A stretch of 64,000 nt of DNA from Leisingera coralii (GCF_049056525.1 NZ_JBHUPT010000002.1:186001-250000), one strand, 5' to 3'. Counted from the stretch's first letter, positions 26,503 to 36,532 are shown. Numbers and translations are program-made. The notes: generated by a model not told the origin, from the letters alone.

Positions 26503-26518
26503 TTGCCGCGTTCGGCAA
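26503..26518. promoter_or_regulatory. Palindromic operator candidate between potF and gntR
   Basis: A perfect inverted repeat TTGCCG-CGTT-CGGCAA, 60 bases upstream of potF and 68 upstream of the GntR start. Position and symmetry fit a site for the adjacent GntR-type regulator controlling both directions; the binding partner is inference. Confidence 0.45.
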
Positions 26519-26585
26519 TACTCTTTATGTTTTCACTTGGCCCAGGATGGTGCAAGCTGGCCAAAATCGAGGAGGAAACCCCCAG

Positions 26586-27272
26586 GTGACAGAGACGACT
26601 TCGCCACCCGCAACGGCGCAGGAAAACCAGGCGAAACTGCCCGCACATGAGATCGTTTACCAGAAGCTCAGAGCGCAGATACTGTTCGGCGAACTGGTGC
26701 CCGGCCAGGCGGTGACAATCCAAGGTTTGGTGGAGACGCTGGAGGCCGGCATGACCCCGGTGCGCGAGGCGATCCGGCGGCTGATTTCAGACGGGGCTCT
26801 GATGTTCCAGGGCAACCGCCGCGTGTCAGTGCCGCTGCTGGGTCCCGAGGATCTGGAGGAACTGATTTTTGCCAGAAAAACAATAGAATGCGAGCTTGCG
26901 CGCCGGGCTACGCAGCAGGTTGGTCCGGCGGATATAGAGGAGCTCGTGGCCATCGATAATGCGCTCGACAAGGCCATCGCGACCGGTGATGTGGCGGGCT
27001 ACCTGGTGCAGAACTACAGCTTTCACACAGCGCTCTATGCGCACGCCAAAGCGCCTATTCTCAGCGACATTGCCGACCGCCTGTGGCTGCGCTTCGGCCC
27101 CTCGCTTCGGGTGGTCAGCGGGCGTCTCGGCACCCAGAGCTTTCCGGACCGGCACAAGGACATTCTCGATGCGCTGCGGCGGCAGGACCCGGAAATGGCC
27201 GCTTTGGCGATGGAGCGGGACGTCTATGAGGGCATGGAGCATGTGGTTCAGGGGCTGCAGGGCGCTAACTGA
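26586..27272 (+). CDS. GntR/FadR-family transcriptional regulator (FCD domain)
   Basis: A 228-residue regulator with an N-terminal winged helix (EIVYQKLRAQILFGELVPGQ, then MTPVREAIRRLISDGAL) and a C-terminal all-helical FCD ligand domain (ELIFARKTIECELARRA, YSFHTALYAHAKAP). The GTG at 26586 has GGAGG at 26571-26575 upstream and is preferred to an earlier in-frame start at 26547. It sits between a polyamine importer and a putrescine-type aminotransferase, so it probably senses a polyamine or a breakdown product; this is inference. Confidence 0.9.
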   Translation: MTETTSPPATAQENQAKLPAHEIVYQKLRAQILFGELVPGQAVTIQGLVETLEAGMTPVREAIRRLISDGALMFQGNRRVSVPLLGPEDLEELIFARKTIECELARRATQQVGPADIEELVAIDNALDKAIATGDVAGYLVQNYSFHTALYAHAKAPILSDIADRLWLRFGPSLRVVSGRLGTQSFPDRHKDILDALRRQDPEMAALAMERDVYEGMEHVVQGLQGAN

Positions 27273-27338
27273 TTCGATTGACACTTGAGAATTTGATCAT
27301 ATTCTGGGGCCAATCAGTCTTTCTCAGGAGCGAGTCCC

Positions 27339-28733
27339 ATGACCGTGATCACCAACCACATGCCGACGGCCGAGCTGCAGGCGCTGGACGCGGCCCATCA
27401 CATGCACCCGTTCACCGCCAACGGCGAGCTGTCGCAAAAGGGCGCGCGCATCATCACCCGCGCGGAAGGCGTGCATCTGACCGACAGCGAAGGCCATCAG
27501 ATCCTCGATGCGATGGCGGGCCTGTGGTGCGTCAACATCGGCTACGGCCGTGAGGAGCTGGCCGAGGTTGCCGCCCGCCAGATGCGCGAGCTGCCCTATT
27601 ACAACACTTTCTTCCAGACCACCCATGTGCCCGCCATTGCGCTGGCCAAGCGGATTGCCGACCTGGCGCCGGGGGATCTGAACAATGTGTTCTTTGCCGG
27701 GTCCGGCTCCGAGGCCAACGACACCAACATCCGCATGGTGCGTCATTACTGGGCGCTGAAGGGCAAACCGTCGAAATCCGTCATCATCAGCCGCAAGAAT
27801 GCCTATCACGGCTCCTCCGTCGGCAGCGGCTCCCTCGGCGGGATGAGCGGCATGCACGCCCAAGGCGGCCTGCCGATTCCGGACATCCACCACATCAACC
27901 AGCCGAACTGGTGGGCCGAAGGCGGCGACATGCCGCCGGAGGAATTCGGCCTGCAGCGCGCGCGCGAACTGGAAGAGGCGATTCTGGAGCTGGGCGAAGA
28001 CCGTGTGGCCGCCTTCATCGCGGAACCGGTGCAGGGTGCGGGCGGTGTGATCGTGGCGCCGGACAGCTACTGGCCGGAAATCCAGCGCATCTGCGACAAG
28101 TATGAAATCCTGCTGATCGCGGATGAGGTCATCTGCGGCTTCGGGCGCACCGGCAACTGGTTCGGCAGCGAAACCCTGAACATCCGCCCCGACATCATGA
28201 CCATCGCCAAGGGCCTCAGCTCCGGCTACGCGCCGATCGGCGGCTCTATTGTCAGCGATGAGATCGCTTCGGTGATCGCAAGCGGCGAGTTTAACCACGG
28301 ATACACCTACTCCGGCCACCCGGTGGCCGCAGCGGTGGCGCTGGAAAACCTGCGGATCCTGGAAGAGGAGAACATCCTCGGCCATGTACGCGATGTGGCA
28401 GCGCCGTATCTGAAGGAGAAATGGGAAGCGCTGACCGATCACCCGCTGGTCGGCGAAGCCAAGATCGTGGGCATGATGGGCTCCATCGCCCTGACCCCCA
28501 ACAAGGAAGCCCGCGCCGCCTTTGCCTCAGAGGCGGGCACCGTCGGTTACATCTGCCGCGAGCGCTGCTTTGCCAACAACTTGGTGATGCGCCATGTGGG
28601 CGACCGGATGATCATCTCGCCGCCGCTGGTAATCACCCCGGAGCAGATCGACGTGCTGATCGAGCGTGCCACCAAATCGCTGGATGAATGCTATGCCGAG
28701 CTGAAGGCCCAGGACCTGCTGCACAGCGCCTGA
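27339..28733 (+). CDS. Class III aminotransferase, putrescine/pyruvate (SpuC) type
   Basis: A PLP-dependent omega-aminotransferase of 464 residues. The schiff-base lysine is K291 in MTIAKGLSSGYAPIGG, preceded by the LLIADEVICGFGRTGNW block, both typical of putrescine- and beta-alanine:pyruvate aminotransferases. It likely converts putrescine to 4-aminobutanal with pyruvate as acceptor. AGGAGCG provides the ribosome site. It lies 66 bases after the GntR gene between two Pot-type importers, supporting polyamine catabolism. The closest specificity cannot be fixed by eye. Confidence 0.9.
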   Translation: MTVITNHMPTAELQALDAAHHMHPFTANGELSQKGARIITRAEGVHLTDSEGHQILDAMAGLWCVNIGYGREELAEVAARQMRELPYYNTFFQTTHVPAIALAKRIADLAPGDLNNVFFAGSGSEANDTNIRMVRHYWALKGKPSKSVIISRKNAYHGSSVGSGSLGGMSGMHAQGGLPIPDIHHINQPNWWAEGGDMPPEEFGLQRARELEEAILELGEDRVAAFIAEPVQGAGGVIVAPDSYWPEIQRICDKYEILLIADEVICGFGRTGNWFGSETLNIRPDIMTIAKGLSSGYAPIGGSIVSDEIASVIASGEFNHGYTYSGHPVAAAVALENLRILEEENILGHVRDVAAPYLKEKWEALTDHPLVGEAKIVGMMGSIALTPNKEARAAFASEAGTVGYICRERCFANNLVMRHVGDRMIISPPLVITPEQIDVLIERATKSLDECYAELKAQDLLHSA

Positions 28734-28782
28734 TTCTCCTCCCTGGCGCCATAACCGCGCCGGTTCAGCTTGCGACTCATTG

Positions 28783-28814
28783 CGGCCCGGCAGCCTGTCT
28801 GCCGGGCCGTTTTC
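28783..28814 (+). terminator. Rho-independent terminator after the aminotransferase
   Basis: Stem CGGCCCGGCAG (28783-28793) pairs with CTGCCGGGCCG (28799-28809), followed by TTTTC. Confidence 0.85.
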
Positions 28815-29100
28815 TTCGGTGAAGGTTCGGGAAGCGTCGTTTTCGGGCCAGTGAATTGCAGTGTATGGCGCAAAATGTCCGAAGGGCGTCGCAAAATGTC
28901 CGATCAGTATTCATCGATCAGGACTAGGGTTCCGTAAGGATATACTTTTCCGCATGTGGACGGGACCGAAGTATGAATTTCGTACCCCTGACATTGAAAG
29001 AATATTTTTTTCATACCTAGCGCTTGGTAGCTTTGGTGTGATTAACTTCGAACAAGCGCAGAGAAAATCTGCCGGATGACAAAACTACGGGGAGCCCGCT
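28815..29100. other. AT-richer leader region of the second polyamine transporter operon
   Basis: No supportable gene; a 72-codon ORF from 28861 lacks a ribosome site and family features. The stretch 28905-29090 is clearly AT-richer than its surroundings. It holds a 14-base tandem repeat (28869-28903), a second short direct repeat CGATCAG at 28901 and 28915, and the inverted pair GTATGAA (28971) / TTCATAC (29010). GGGGAG near 29090 is the ribosome site for the next gene. Confidence 0.55.
28869..28903. repeat. Tandem 14-base repeat, 21 bases apart
   Basis: CGCAAAATGTCCGA occurs at 28869-28882 and again, identically, at 28890-28903. The 21-base period equals two helical turns. This fits a double operator on one DNA face for the downstream operon, or alternatively the end of an insertion sequence with internal repeats. 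Confidence 0.7.
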
Positions 29101-30201
29101 TTGGCTGATGCGTCAAACGTTGATGCGTTCGTTGAATTCGAACGTGTCCAAAAGAGCTACGATGGCGAAAATCTCGTTGTCAAAGATCTCAACCTCACCA
29201 TGCCCAAGGGCGAATTTCTGACAATGCTTGGCCCGTCGGGGTCCGGGAAAACCACCTGCCTGATGATGCTGGCCGGGTTTGAGACCGCGACTCATGGCGA
29301 CATCCGCCTGGACGGGACCTCGATCAACAACATCCCGCCGCACAAGCGCGGCATCGGCATGGTGTTCCAGAACTACGCCCTGTTTCCGCACATGACGATT
29401 GCGGAAAACCTCTCCTTCCCGCTCGAAGTCCGCAACATGGGCAAGTCCGAGCGCGAGGAAAAGGTCAAGCGGGCGCTGAACATGGTGGAAATGGGCGCTT
29501 TCGGCGGCCGCCGCCCGGCCCAGCTGTCCGGCGGCCAGCAGCAGCGGATCGCCCTGGCCCGGGCGCTGGTGTTCGAGCCCGAGCTGGTGCTTATGGACGA
29601 GCCGCTGGGCGCGCTCGACAAGCAGCTGCGCGAGAAGATGCAGTTTGAAATCACCCACCTTGCGCACCGCCTGGGCATCACCGTGGTCTATGTGACCCAC
29701 GACCAGACCGAGGCGCTGACGATGTCGGACCGTGTCGCGGTGTTCGACGATGGCCGCATCCAGCAGATTGCGCCGCCGGATCAGCTGTACGAAAGCCCGG
29801 AAAACAGCTTCGTTGCCCAGTTCATCGGCGAAAACAACACACTGGAAGGCACCGTCAAGGAGATCAAGGGCGACCGGGCTCTGGTGGAGCTCGACGACGG
29901 CGAGCTGATCGATTGCAAGCCGGTCAACGTCTCCAAGCCCGGCGAGCGCACCCGCGTCTCGATCCGCCCGGAGCGTGTCGAATACAACAAGAACCGCCTG
30001 CAGGCAGGCGTGCATACTTTGAAGGCGGAAGTCCTGGAGTTCATTTATATGGGCGACATCTTCCGCACCCGTCTGCGGGTGGCCGGCAATGATGAATTCA
30101 TCATCAAGACCCGCAACGCCCCGGACCAGGTCCGGCTGCAGCCCGGCCAGCAGATCGAAATCGGCTGGCTGCCGGAAGACTGCCGCGCGCTGGACGCCTG
30201 A
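29101..30201 (+). CDS. potA: Second polyamine ABC transporter ATPase, PotA type
   Basis: 366-residue importer ATPase with Walker A GPSGSGKTT at residues 44-52, signature LSGGQQQRIALARAL, Walker B LVLMDEPLGALDKQL and a C-terminal TOBE region (residues 240-366). The start is TTG at 29101 with GGGGAG upstream; no ATG offers a complete N-terminus. It opens a four-gene forward operon: ATPase, binding protein, two permeases. The paralogue at 24110 is similar but clearly distinct in sequence. Confidence 0.94.
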   Translation: MADASNVDAFVEFERVQKSYDGENLVVKDLNLTMPKGEFLTMLGPSGSGKTTCLMMLAGFETATHGDIRLDGTSINNIPPHKRGIGMVFQNYALFPHMTIAENLSFPLEVRNMGKSEREEKVKRALNMVEMGAFGGRRPAQLSGGQQQRIALARALVFEPELVLMDEPLGALDKQLREKMQFEITHLAHRLGITVVYVTHDQTEALTMSDRVAVFDDGRIQQIAPPDQLYESPENSFVAQFIGENNTLEGTVKEIKGDRALVELDDGELIDCKPVNVSKPGERTRVSIRPERVEYNKNRLQAGVHTLKAEVLEFIYMGDIFRTRLRVAGNDEFIIKTRNAPDQVRLQPGQQIEIGWLPEDCRALDA

Positions 30202-30278
30202 TCCGCGCGCGCCGAACCCCCGGCAGAAGAACGACCGGGGGCTTCACATTTGTGAAATTCAACAAGGAGAGACTCTCT

Positions 30279-31379
<1,101 letters not shown>

Positions 31380-31462
31380 TCTGACCTCCTGATGAGAGGC
31401 CCGGCGGGGGCCGCCACGCGCAGGCCCCCGCCCCAAAAAATAAAGACCCGACGGGGAACCCC

Positions 31463-33091
31463 ATGAGTGACATCACCCATTCCGGTCCGGTATTGGCCGC
31501 CGACGGCACGCCGCTGAAGCGCAGCCTCGCCCGGGCCCTCCGGATGCAGAAGATCCGCGCGCTGCTGCTGATTGCGCCGCTTCTGCTCTTTGTCCTGCTG
31601 ACCTTCATTCTGCCGATCGCGGACATGCTGTTCCGCTCGGTCGAGAACCGCATCGTGCAGGACACCCTTCCGCAGACCGTGGTGGCGGTGCAGGACTGGG
31701 ACGCCGACAGCGGCGAAACGCCCCCTGAAGCGGTCTATGAGGCGCTGGCCTATGACCTCGTCGAGGCGGCCGAGCGCAAACAGCACACCCGCGTCGGCAC
31801 CCGGCTGAACTACGAAACGCCGGGCATTTCCTCGCTGTTCCGCAAGGCCGGCCGCCGCGTCGACGACGTTGGCGAGGGGTATTTGAAACAATTCGCCGCG
31901 CTTGATCCCGCCTGGGAGGAGCCGCAGACCTTCATGTCGGTCTTTGCCGATCCGGAGTGGCTGGCCAGCCGCGCGGACGGCGGGTCCGAACCGCCCTTCC
32001 AGCTGTCTGAGACTGCCCGCGAGGCGCTGCCCAAGGCCAGCGCTGCCTACCTGAGGTTTGCGCGCACCATCCAGGAGGAGGACAACGACAGTCCCACCGA
32101 GGAAGAGCCCTGGGCCCCTGTCTACATGGCGCTGCATTCCGATCTCGCGGCCAACCCGCAGGCCGCTCAGGCCGCCGGCGGTGACGCGCAGCGCCTGCTG
32201 CAGGAAGCCGCGGCGCTGATCGAATCCGGGCAGATGGAAACCGAATCCGCCCGCGACGCCTTCGTCAAGATGGACAAGGACTGGGCCGACCCTGAAGTCT
32301 GGCGCACGATCAAGACTTACTCCGGCACCTACACCAACGGCTACTTCCTGAACGCTGCCGACCTTCAGAAAAGCCCGGACGGGCCGGAACTGCGGCCCGA
32401 GGACGAGCGCATCTATGGCACCCTGTTCCTGCGCACGCTGATCATGTCGCTGGCGATCACCTGCAGCTGCATCGTGCTCGGCTACCCGGTGGCCTGGATC
32501 CTCGCCAACCTGCCGTCGCGCACCGCAAACCTGCTGATGATCCTGGTGCTGCTGCCGTTCTGGACCTCGCTGCTGGTGCGGACCTCGGCCTGGAAGGTGA
32601 TGCTGCAGCAGCAGGGCGTGATCAACGACACGCTGGTCTGGCTGGGCCTTGTGGGCGACACCAACCGTCTGGTGATGATCAACAATCAGTTCGGCACCAT
32701 CGTGGCGATGACCCACATCCTGCTGCCGTTCATGATCCTGCCGATGTATTCGGTGATGCAGACTATCAACCCCTCCTACCTGCGGGCGGCGAAATCGCTC
32801 GGCGCCACCAACTGGACGGCCTTCTGGCGGGTCTATTTCCCGCAGTCGGTTCCGGGCATCGGCGCAGGCTCGATCCTCGTCTTCATCCTGGCGATCGGCT
32901 ACTACATCACGCCGGAACTGGTCGGCGGCACCAAGGGTGTCTTCATCTCCAACCGGATTGCCTTCCACATCTCGCAGTCGCTGAACTGGGGCCTCGCCGC
33001 GGCGCTCGGCACCATCCTTCTGGTGATCGTCCTGGGGCTCTACTGGGCCTATGACAAGATCGTCGGCATCGACAACGTGAAACTGGGATAA
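31463..33091 (+). CDS. Enlarged PotB-type permease with a large periplasmic insertion
   Basis: A 542-residue permease, almost twice the usual PotB length. Residues 31-58 form the first membrane helix. Residues 60-318 are hydrophilic, rich in Ala/Glu/Asp and without membrane segments, whereas ordinary PotB has only a short loop here. From residue 320 the standard permease follows (TLIMSLAITCSCIVLGYPVAW, and the coupling loop YLRAAKSLGATNWTAFWRVY). The insertion must face the periplasm, where it could affect docking of the binding protein. Frame and codon use are uniform across it, so it is not a frameshift artefact. Confidence 0.9.
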   Translation: MSDITHSGPVLAADGTPLKRSLARALRMQKIRALLLIAPLLLFVLLTFILPIADMLFRSVENRIVQDTLPQTVVAVQDWDADSGETPPEAVYEALAYDLVEAAERKQHTRVGTRLNYETPGISSLFRKAGRRVDDVGEGYLKQFAALDPAWEEPQTFMSVFADPEWLASRADGGSEPPFQLSETAREALPKASAAYLRFARTIQEEDNDSPTEEEPWAPVYMALHSDLAANPQAAQAAGGDAQRLLQEAAALIESGQMETESARDAFVKMDKDWADPEVWRTIKTYSGTYTNGYFLNAADLQKSPDGPELRPEDERIYGTLFLRTLIMSLAITCSCIVLGYPVAWILANLPSRTANLLMILVLLPFWTSLLVRTSAWKVMLQQQGVINDTLVWLGLVGDTNRLVMINNQFGTIVAMTHILLPFMILPMYSVMQTINPSYLRAAKSLGATNWTAFWRVYFPQSVPGIGAGSILVFILAIGYYITPELVGGTKGVFISNRIAFHISQSLNWGLAAALGTILLVIVLGLYWAYDKIVGIDNVKLG

Positions 33092-33096
33092 CAGAA

Positions 33097-34272
33097 ATGG
33101 CTTTGACACCTGTTGAAAACCAAACCCCCGGCTTCACCGCGGCCACTGCCGCCGCCGCGGGGGCCTTCTTCGGCCTCTTCGTCGGCACCGCCCAGGGCTC
33201 CGGCCTGATGGGGGTGCTGGTCGGCGCGGCACTGCTGGGCGTGATCGGCTTCGTCTTTGCCGGGCTGACGGACAAGGAAACCCCGCTGCGCTGGCTGCTG
33301 ATTGCGGTCTTCGCGGCGGCGGGCTTCGTGCTGGGCGGCCTCGTCGCCGCGGTGATTGGCGCCCTGTTCGGCTGGTTCGCCGGCTGGTTCGTGTTCTGGA
33401 TCGCCACCTCGCGCTACCGCGCCCACCTGGCGCCGTATCTCACCCCGGGCCAGGTGCTGTGGCACTATACCTTCCGGGTGATCTGCGGGGTGATCTTCGT
33501 CTTCCTGATCACGCCGATCCTGGTGGTGATGCCGCTCAGCTTCAACGCCCAGGACTTCTTCACCTTCACGCCTGAAATGCTGCGCTTCGACCCGGAAGGC
33601 TATTCGCTCAAGCACTACCGCGACTTCTTCACCAATGACGACTGGCAGCAGGCGTTGTGGAACTCGGTGAAGATCGCGCCGATGGCGACTGTGTTGTCAG
33701 TGGGATTCGGCACCCTGGCGGCGATCGGCCTCAGCCAGCCGCATGTGCCGTTCCGCCGCGCCATCATGGCGATCCTGATCTCGCCGATGATCGTGCCGCT
33801 GATCATCTCGGCCGCGGGCATGTACTTCTTCTACAGCCGGATCGGCCTGCAGGGCACCTACTTCGGCGTGGTGCTGGCCCATGCGGCACTGGGCATCCCC
33901 TTCGTGATCATCACCGTCACCGCGACCCTGGTGGGCTTTGACCGCTCGCTGACCCGCGCGGCGGCCAACATGGGCGCAGGGCCGGTCACCACCTTCTTCC
34001 GGGTGCAGATGCCGCTGATCCTGCCGGGCGTGATTTCCGGCGGCCTGTTTGCCTTCATCACCTCCTTCGACGAGGTGGTGGTGGTGCTCTTCGTCGGCTC
34101 CGCCGGACAGAAGACGCTGCCGTGGCAAATGTTCATCGGCCTGCGCGAGCAGATTTCCCCCACCATCCTCGCTGTTGCGACGATCCTGGTGGTGATCTCC
34201 ATCGCGCTCCTGACCACGGTCGAGATGCTGCGCCGCCGCTCCGAACGCCTGCGCGGCATGTCCCCAACCTGA
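33097..34272 (+). CDS. PotC-type permease with an extra four-helix N-terminal domain
   Basis: 391 residues against roughly 260-280 for PotC. The first 110 residues are Gly/Ala-rich with about four membrane helices (for example GAFFGLFVGTAQGSG, LLIAVFAAAGFVLGGLVAAV and LFGWFAGWFVFWIAT). The normal permease then begins at about residue 120 (FRVICGVIFVFLITPILVVM) with the coupling loop SLTRAAANMGAGPVTTFFRVQ. It follows the enlarged PotB-type gene by five bases; both partners carry additions. The small glycine-rich helical pairs resemble glycine-zipper membrane modules, but I cannot name a family. Confidence 0.9.
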   Translation: MALTPVENQTPGFTAATAAAAGAFFGLFVGTAQGSGLMGVLVGAALLGVIGFVFAGLTDKETPLRWLLIAVFAAAGFVLGGLVAAVIGALFGWFAGWFVFWIATSRYRAHLAPYLTPGQVLWHYTFRVICGVIFVFLITPILVVMPLSFNAQDFFTFTPEMLRFDPEGYSLKHYRDFFTNDDWQQALWNSVKIAPMATVLSVGFGTLAAIGLSQPHVPFRRAIMAILISPMIVPLIISAAGMYFFYSRIGLQGTYFGVVLAHAALGIPFVIITVTATLVGFDRSLTRAAANMGAGPVTTFFRVQMPLILPGVISGGLFAFITSFDEVVVVLFVGSAGQKTLPWQMFIGLREQISPTILAVATILVVISIALLTTVEMLRRRSERLRGMSPT

Positions 34273-34297
34273 TTGTCAGCCACTGACGGCTGAACAT

Positions 34298-34324
34298 AAA
34301 AGGCCCCGCATTGCGGGGCCTTTG
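34298..34324. terminator. Bidirectional terminator after the second polyamine operon
   Basis: AAAGGCCCCGCA pairs with TGCGGGGCCTTT, with A-run before and T-rich tail after, so it can act on both strands between the operon and the convergent transglycosylase gene. Confidence 0.85.
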
Positions 34325-34328
34325 CCTT

Positions 34329-34392
34329 TTCCTCTTGCCGGAAATACCCCGGGGGTGAATTGGCCGTCAGGCCAAGAGGGGGCTGGCCCCCT
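34329..34392 (+). repeat. Copy of dispersed palindromic repeat family C
   Basis: The core GCCGGAAATACCCCGGGGG followed by GGCC-N4-GGCC and a GGGGGC-type palindrome aligns with two further copies at 48911-48972 and 48983-49028. Located between a terminator and the convergent gene's stop. Confidence 0.65.
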
Positions 34393-34402
34393 CTGCGCCC
34401 CC

Positions 34403-35734
34403 TTACCGCAGCCGCTGCAGCAGCCGGGGCGAGGCATACCCGTCCGGCGTCAGCCCGCTGGCCACCTGATACGCGCGCACCGCGCCGATTGTCTTGGGAC
34501 CGATCCGGCCGTCGACCCCCTCGGTATCGAACCCGGCAGCGGTCAGCCGCTGCTGCAATTCCTCCCGCTCCGCCCGGGTCAGCGCCCGGTCGCTGCGGGG
34601 CCAGCTGCTCTGGATCGGCGCGCCGCCTTTGATCCGGTCAGCCAGATGCCCGACCCCGATCACATAGGCATCCGCGGTGTTGTAGCGCTCCAGCACGGCA
34701 AAGTTCTGGAAGATCATGAAGGCCGCCCCCGCGCTGCCCGCCGGCAGCAGGATCGAGGCCTTGCCGTGATCGCGCACCGCGCGCCCGTCCAGCCCCTTGA
34801 TGCCAAGGGCCGCCCATTCCGAAGGCAGCCTTTCGATGTCGCGGTCGGCCAGCGTGTAGTCAAACCCCTTGGGCAGGGTCACTTCCACCCCCCAGGGCTG
34901 GCCCTTCACCCAGCCGAACTGCTTGAGGTATGCCGCGGTCGAGGCCAGCGCATCGGCCGGGTTGTCCGACCAGATGTCGCGCTTGCCGTCGCCGGTGAAA
35001 TCCACTGCGTAATCCAGGTAGGAGGTCGGGATGAACTGGGTGTGCCCCATGGCCCCGGCCCAGCTGCCGGTCATCTTGCGGGCGGCAACATCGCCCGCCT
35101 GCAGGATCTTCAGCGCTGCCACCAGCTGTCCCTCAAAGAACGCGCCGCGCCTCCCGTCAAAGGCCAAGGTTGCCAGAGAGCGGATCACGTCCATCTTGCC
35201 GCGGAAGGTGCCATAGCTGCTTTCCAGCCCCCAGACCGCCACCACGATCTCTTTCTCGACGCCATATTTGGCCTCGATCTGCTCCAGCCGCGCCTGGTGC
35301 TCCCGCGCCGCAGCCTTGCCGTTCTTCACCCGCAGCTCCGAGGCCGCACTGTCCAGGTATTCCCAGATCGTCTTGGTGAACTCTGACTGGTTACGGTCGC
35401 GCCGGATCACTTCCGGGTCATAGCTGACCCCGGCAAAGGCGCTGTCCAGCACCGGCGCGCTGATGCCCTGGGCCAGGGCACGGTCCCGGAACCCCTGGAT
35501 CCAGCCCTGGAAATTCAACTCTGCTGCGGCCAGTTCCGGCTCCACTTGCTTAGTGGCCGCAGGGCGCGCCGCAGGTCTCATGGCCGCGGCTGCCGACGCC
35601 AGCTGATAGCTTTCATCCTGCCCCTCCAGTTTGACCGCTTCCGGCCGCTGGGCGGGCTTCAGGGAATTGTCTGGTGCGGCCTCCGCCGCCATGGCCCCGC
35701 CTGCCACCAGGGACGCTGCAACCCATCTGCGCAT
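34403..35734 (-). CDS. MltB-type lytic murein transglycosylase with peptidoglycan-binding domain
   Basis: Cleaves the glycan strand of peptidoglycan in the periplasm. The catalytic glutamate lies in VVAVWGLESSYGTF; MTGSWAGAMGHTQFIPTSY is the second family signature. A C-terminal PG_binding_1 domain covers the last 60 residues (AGFDTEGVDGRIGPKTIGAV). An N-terminal signal peptide is seen. I prefer the ATG at 35734 (MRRWVAASLVAGGAMA), with GAGG seven bases upstream, over one four codons earlier; 443 residues. Transcribed alone. Confidence 0.92.
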   Translation of the reverse strand: MRRWVAASLVAGGAMAAEAAPDNSLKPAQRPEAVKLEGQDESYQLASAAAAMRPAARPAATKQVEPELAAAELNFQGWIQGFRDRALAQGISAPVLDSAFAGVSYDPEVIRRDRNQSEFTKTIWEYLDSAASELRVKNGKAAAREHQARLEQIEAKYGVEKEIVVAVWGLESSYGTFRGKMDVIRSLATLAFDGRRGAFFEGQLVAALKILQAGDVAARKMTGSWAGAMGHTQFIPTSYLDYAVDFTGDGKRDIWSDNPADALASTAAYLKQFGWVKGQPWGVEVTLPKGFDYTLADRDIERLPSEWAALGIKGLDGRAVRDHGKASILLPAGSAGAAFMIFQNFAVLERYNTADAYVIGVGHLADRIKGGAPIQSSWPRSDRALTRAEREELQQRLTAAGFDTEGVDGRIGPKTIGAVRAYQVASGLTPDGYASPRLLQRLR

Positions 35735-35796
35735 GATGCACCTCATTATACACTGCTCTCTTCCAGTCTAGCGGCGGCGGGAGCCGGGTAAAGAGG

Positions 35797-36510
35797 TCAG
35801 TCCTTGCATGTGCGGGCTGCCGCCTGCCGCTCCTCGCGCATCTGCTCCAGCGCGTCCCGCAGCATCGGCACCCGGTGCGGGCGGAAGCTTTGCTCCGTCA
35901 CTTCCAGCCCCCGCATCCGGTCCAGCCGGAACACCCGCACCGCATCGCGCAGGCCGCACCAGGCGATCAGCACCGTGGAACGGTCGAAATAGACTACGCT
36001 CAGGGGTTTCACCTGCCGCTCTGTCACCGCGCCATATCCATCGGTATAGCCAAAGCGCACCTCCACCTCGTCCCAGGCCGCCTGCCGCAGGTCCTGCGCG
36101 GAAATCGCCGGCGGCACGGGGCGCTCGAACCGGTAGGGCGCCAGCACTGCATGGCGCAGCCGGTGCGCCTGCCGCGGCGGCAGCCGCGCCTGCAGCTTGC
36201 GCAAGGCTTCCGAGGCCGCGGTGGCCAGCTCAGGATCGCCGATCAGCTCCACCTCGCGCAGGCCCAGCACCAGCGCCTCAAGCTCAGTGTCGCGAAAGCC
36301 CATTGGCGGCAGCGCATTGTCCTCGATCGGGGTAAAGCCATAGCCCGCTTCGCCATCGATCACCGCCCCCATCTCGCGCAGGGTGGCAATGTCGCGGTGG
36401 ATGCTGCGGGCGGAGACGCCCAGGTCGCGCCCCAGCTCCGCCGCGGTATGCGGGCCGGGACCCAGGCGCAGGGCCTGCATCAGCTGGAAGAGGCGGTGGG
36501 TGCGGGACAT
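35797..36510 (-). CDS. WYL-domain transcriptional regulator with DeoR-type helix-turn-helix
   Basis: 237 residues. The N-terminal winged helix reads HTAAELGRDLGVSARSIHRD, followed by DIATLREMGAVIDGEAGYGF. The C-terminal WYL-like region includes VKPLSVVYFDRSTVLIAWCG and FRLDRMRGLEVTEQSF. Regulators of this type often respond to small ligands or nucleic acids. It is divergent from a GST/DUF1801 pair with a perfect palindrome in between, so it probably controls that pair and itself. Confidence 0.88.
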   Translation of the reverse strand: MSRTHRLFQLMQALRLGPGPHTAAELGRDLGVSARSIHRDIATLREMGAVIDGEAGYGFTPIEDNALPPMGFRDTELEALVLGLREVELIGDPELATAASEALRKLQARLPPRQAHRLRHAVLAPYRFERPVPPAISAQDLRQAAWDEVEVRFGYTDGYGAVTERQVKPLSVVYFDRSTVLIAWCGLRDAVRVFRLDRMRGLEVTEQSFRPHRVPMLRDALEQMREERQAAARTCKD

Positions 36511-36532
36511 AGCCTATTCTGTCTACGCCTGA

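Noticed and set aside
28861..29079. 72-codon forward ORF upstream of the second polyamine operon
   Set aside because: No ribosome site and no family features; it runs through repeats and an AT-rich regulatory patch.
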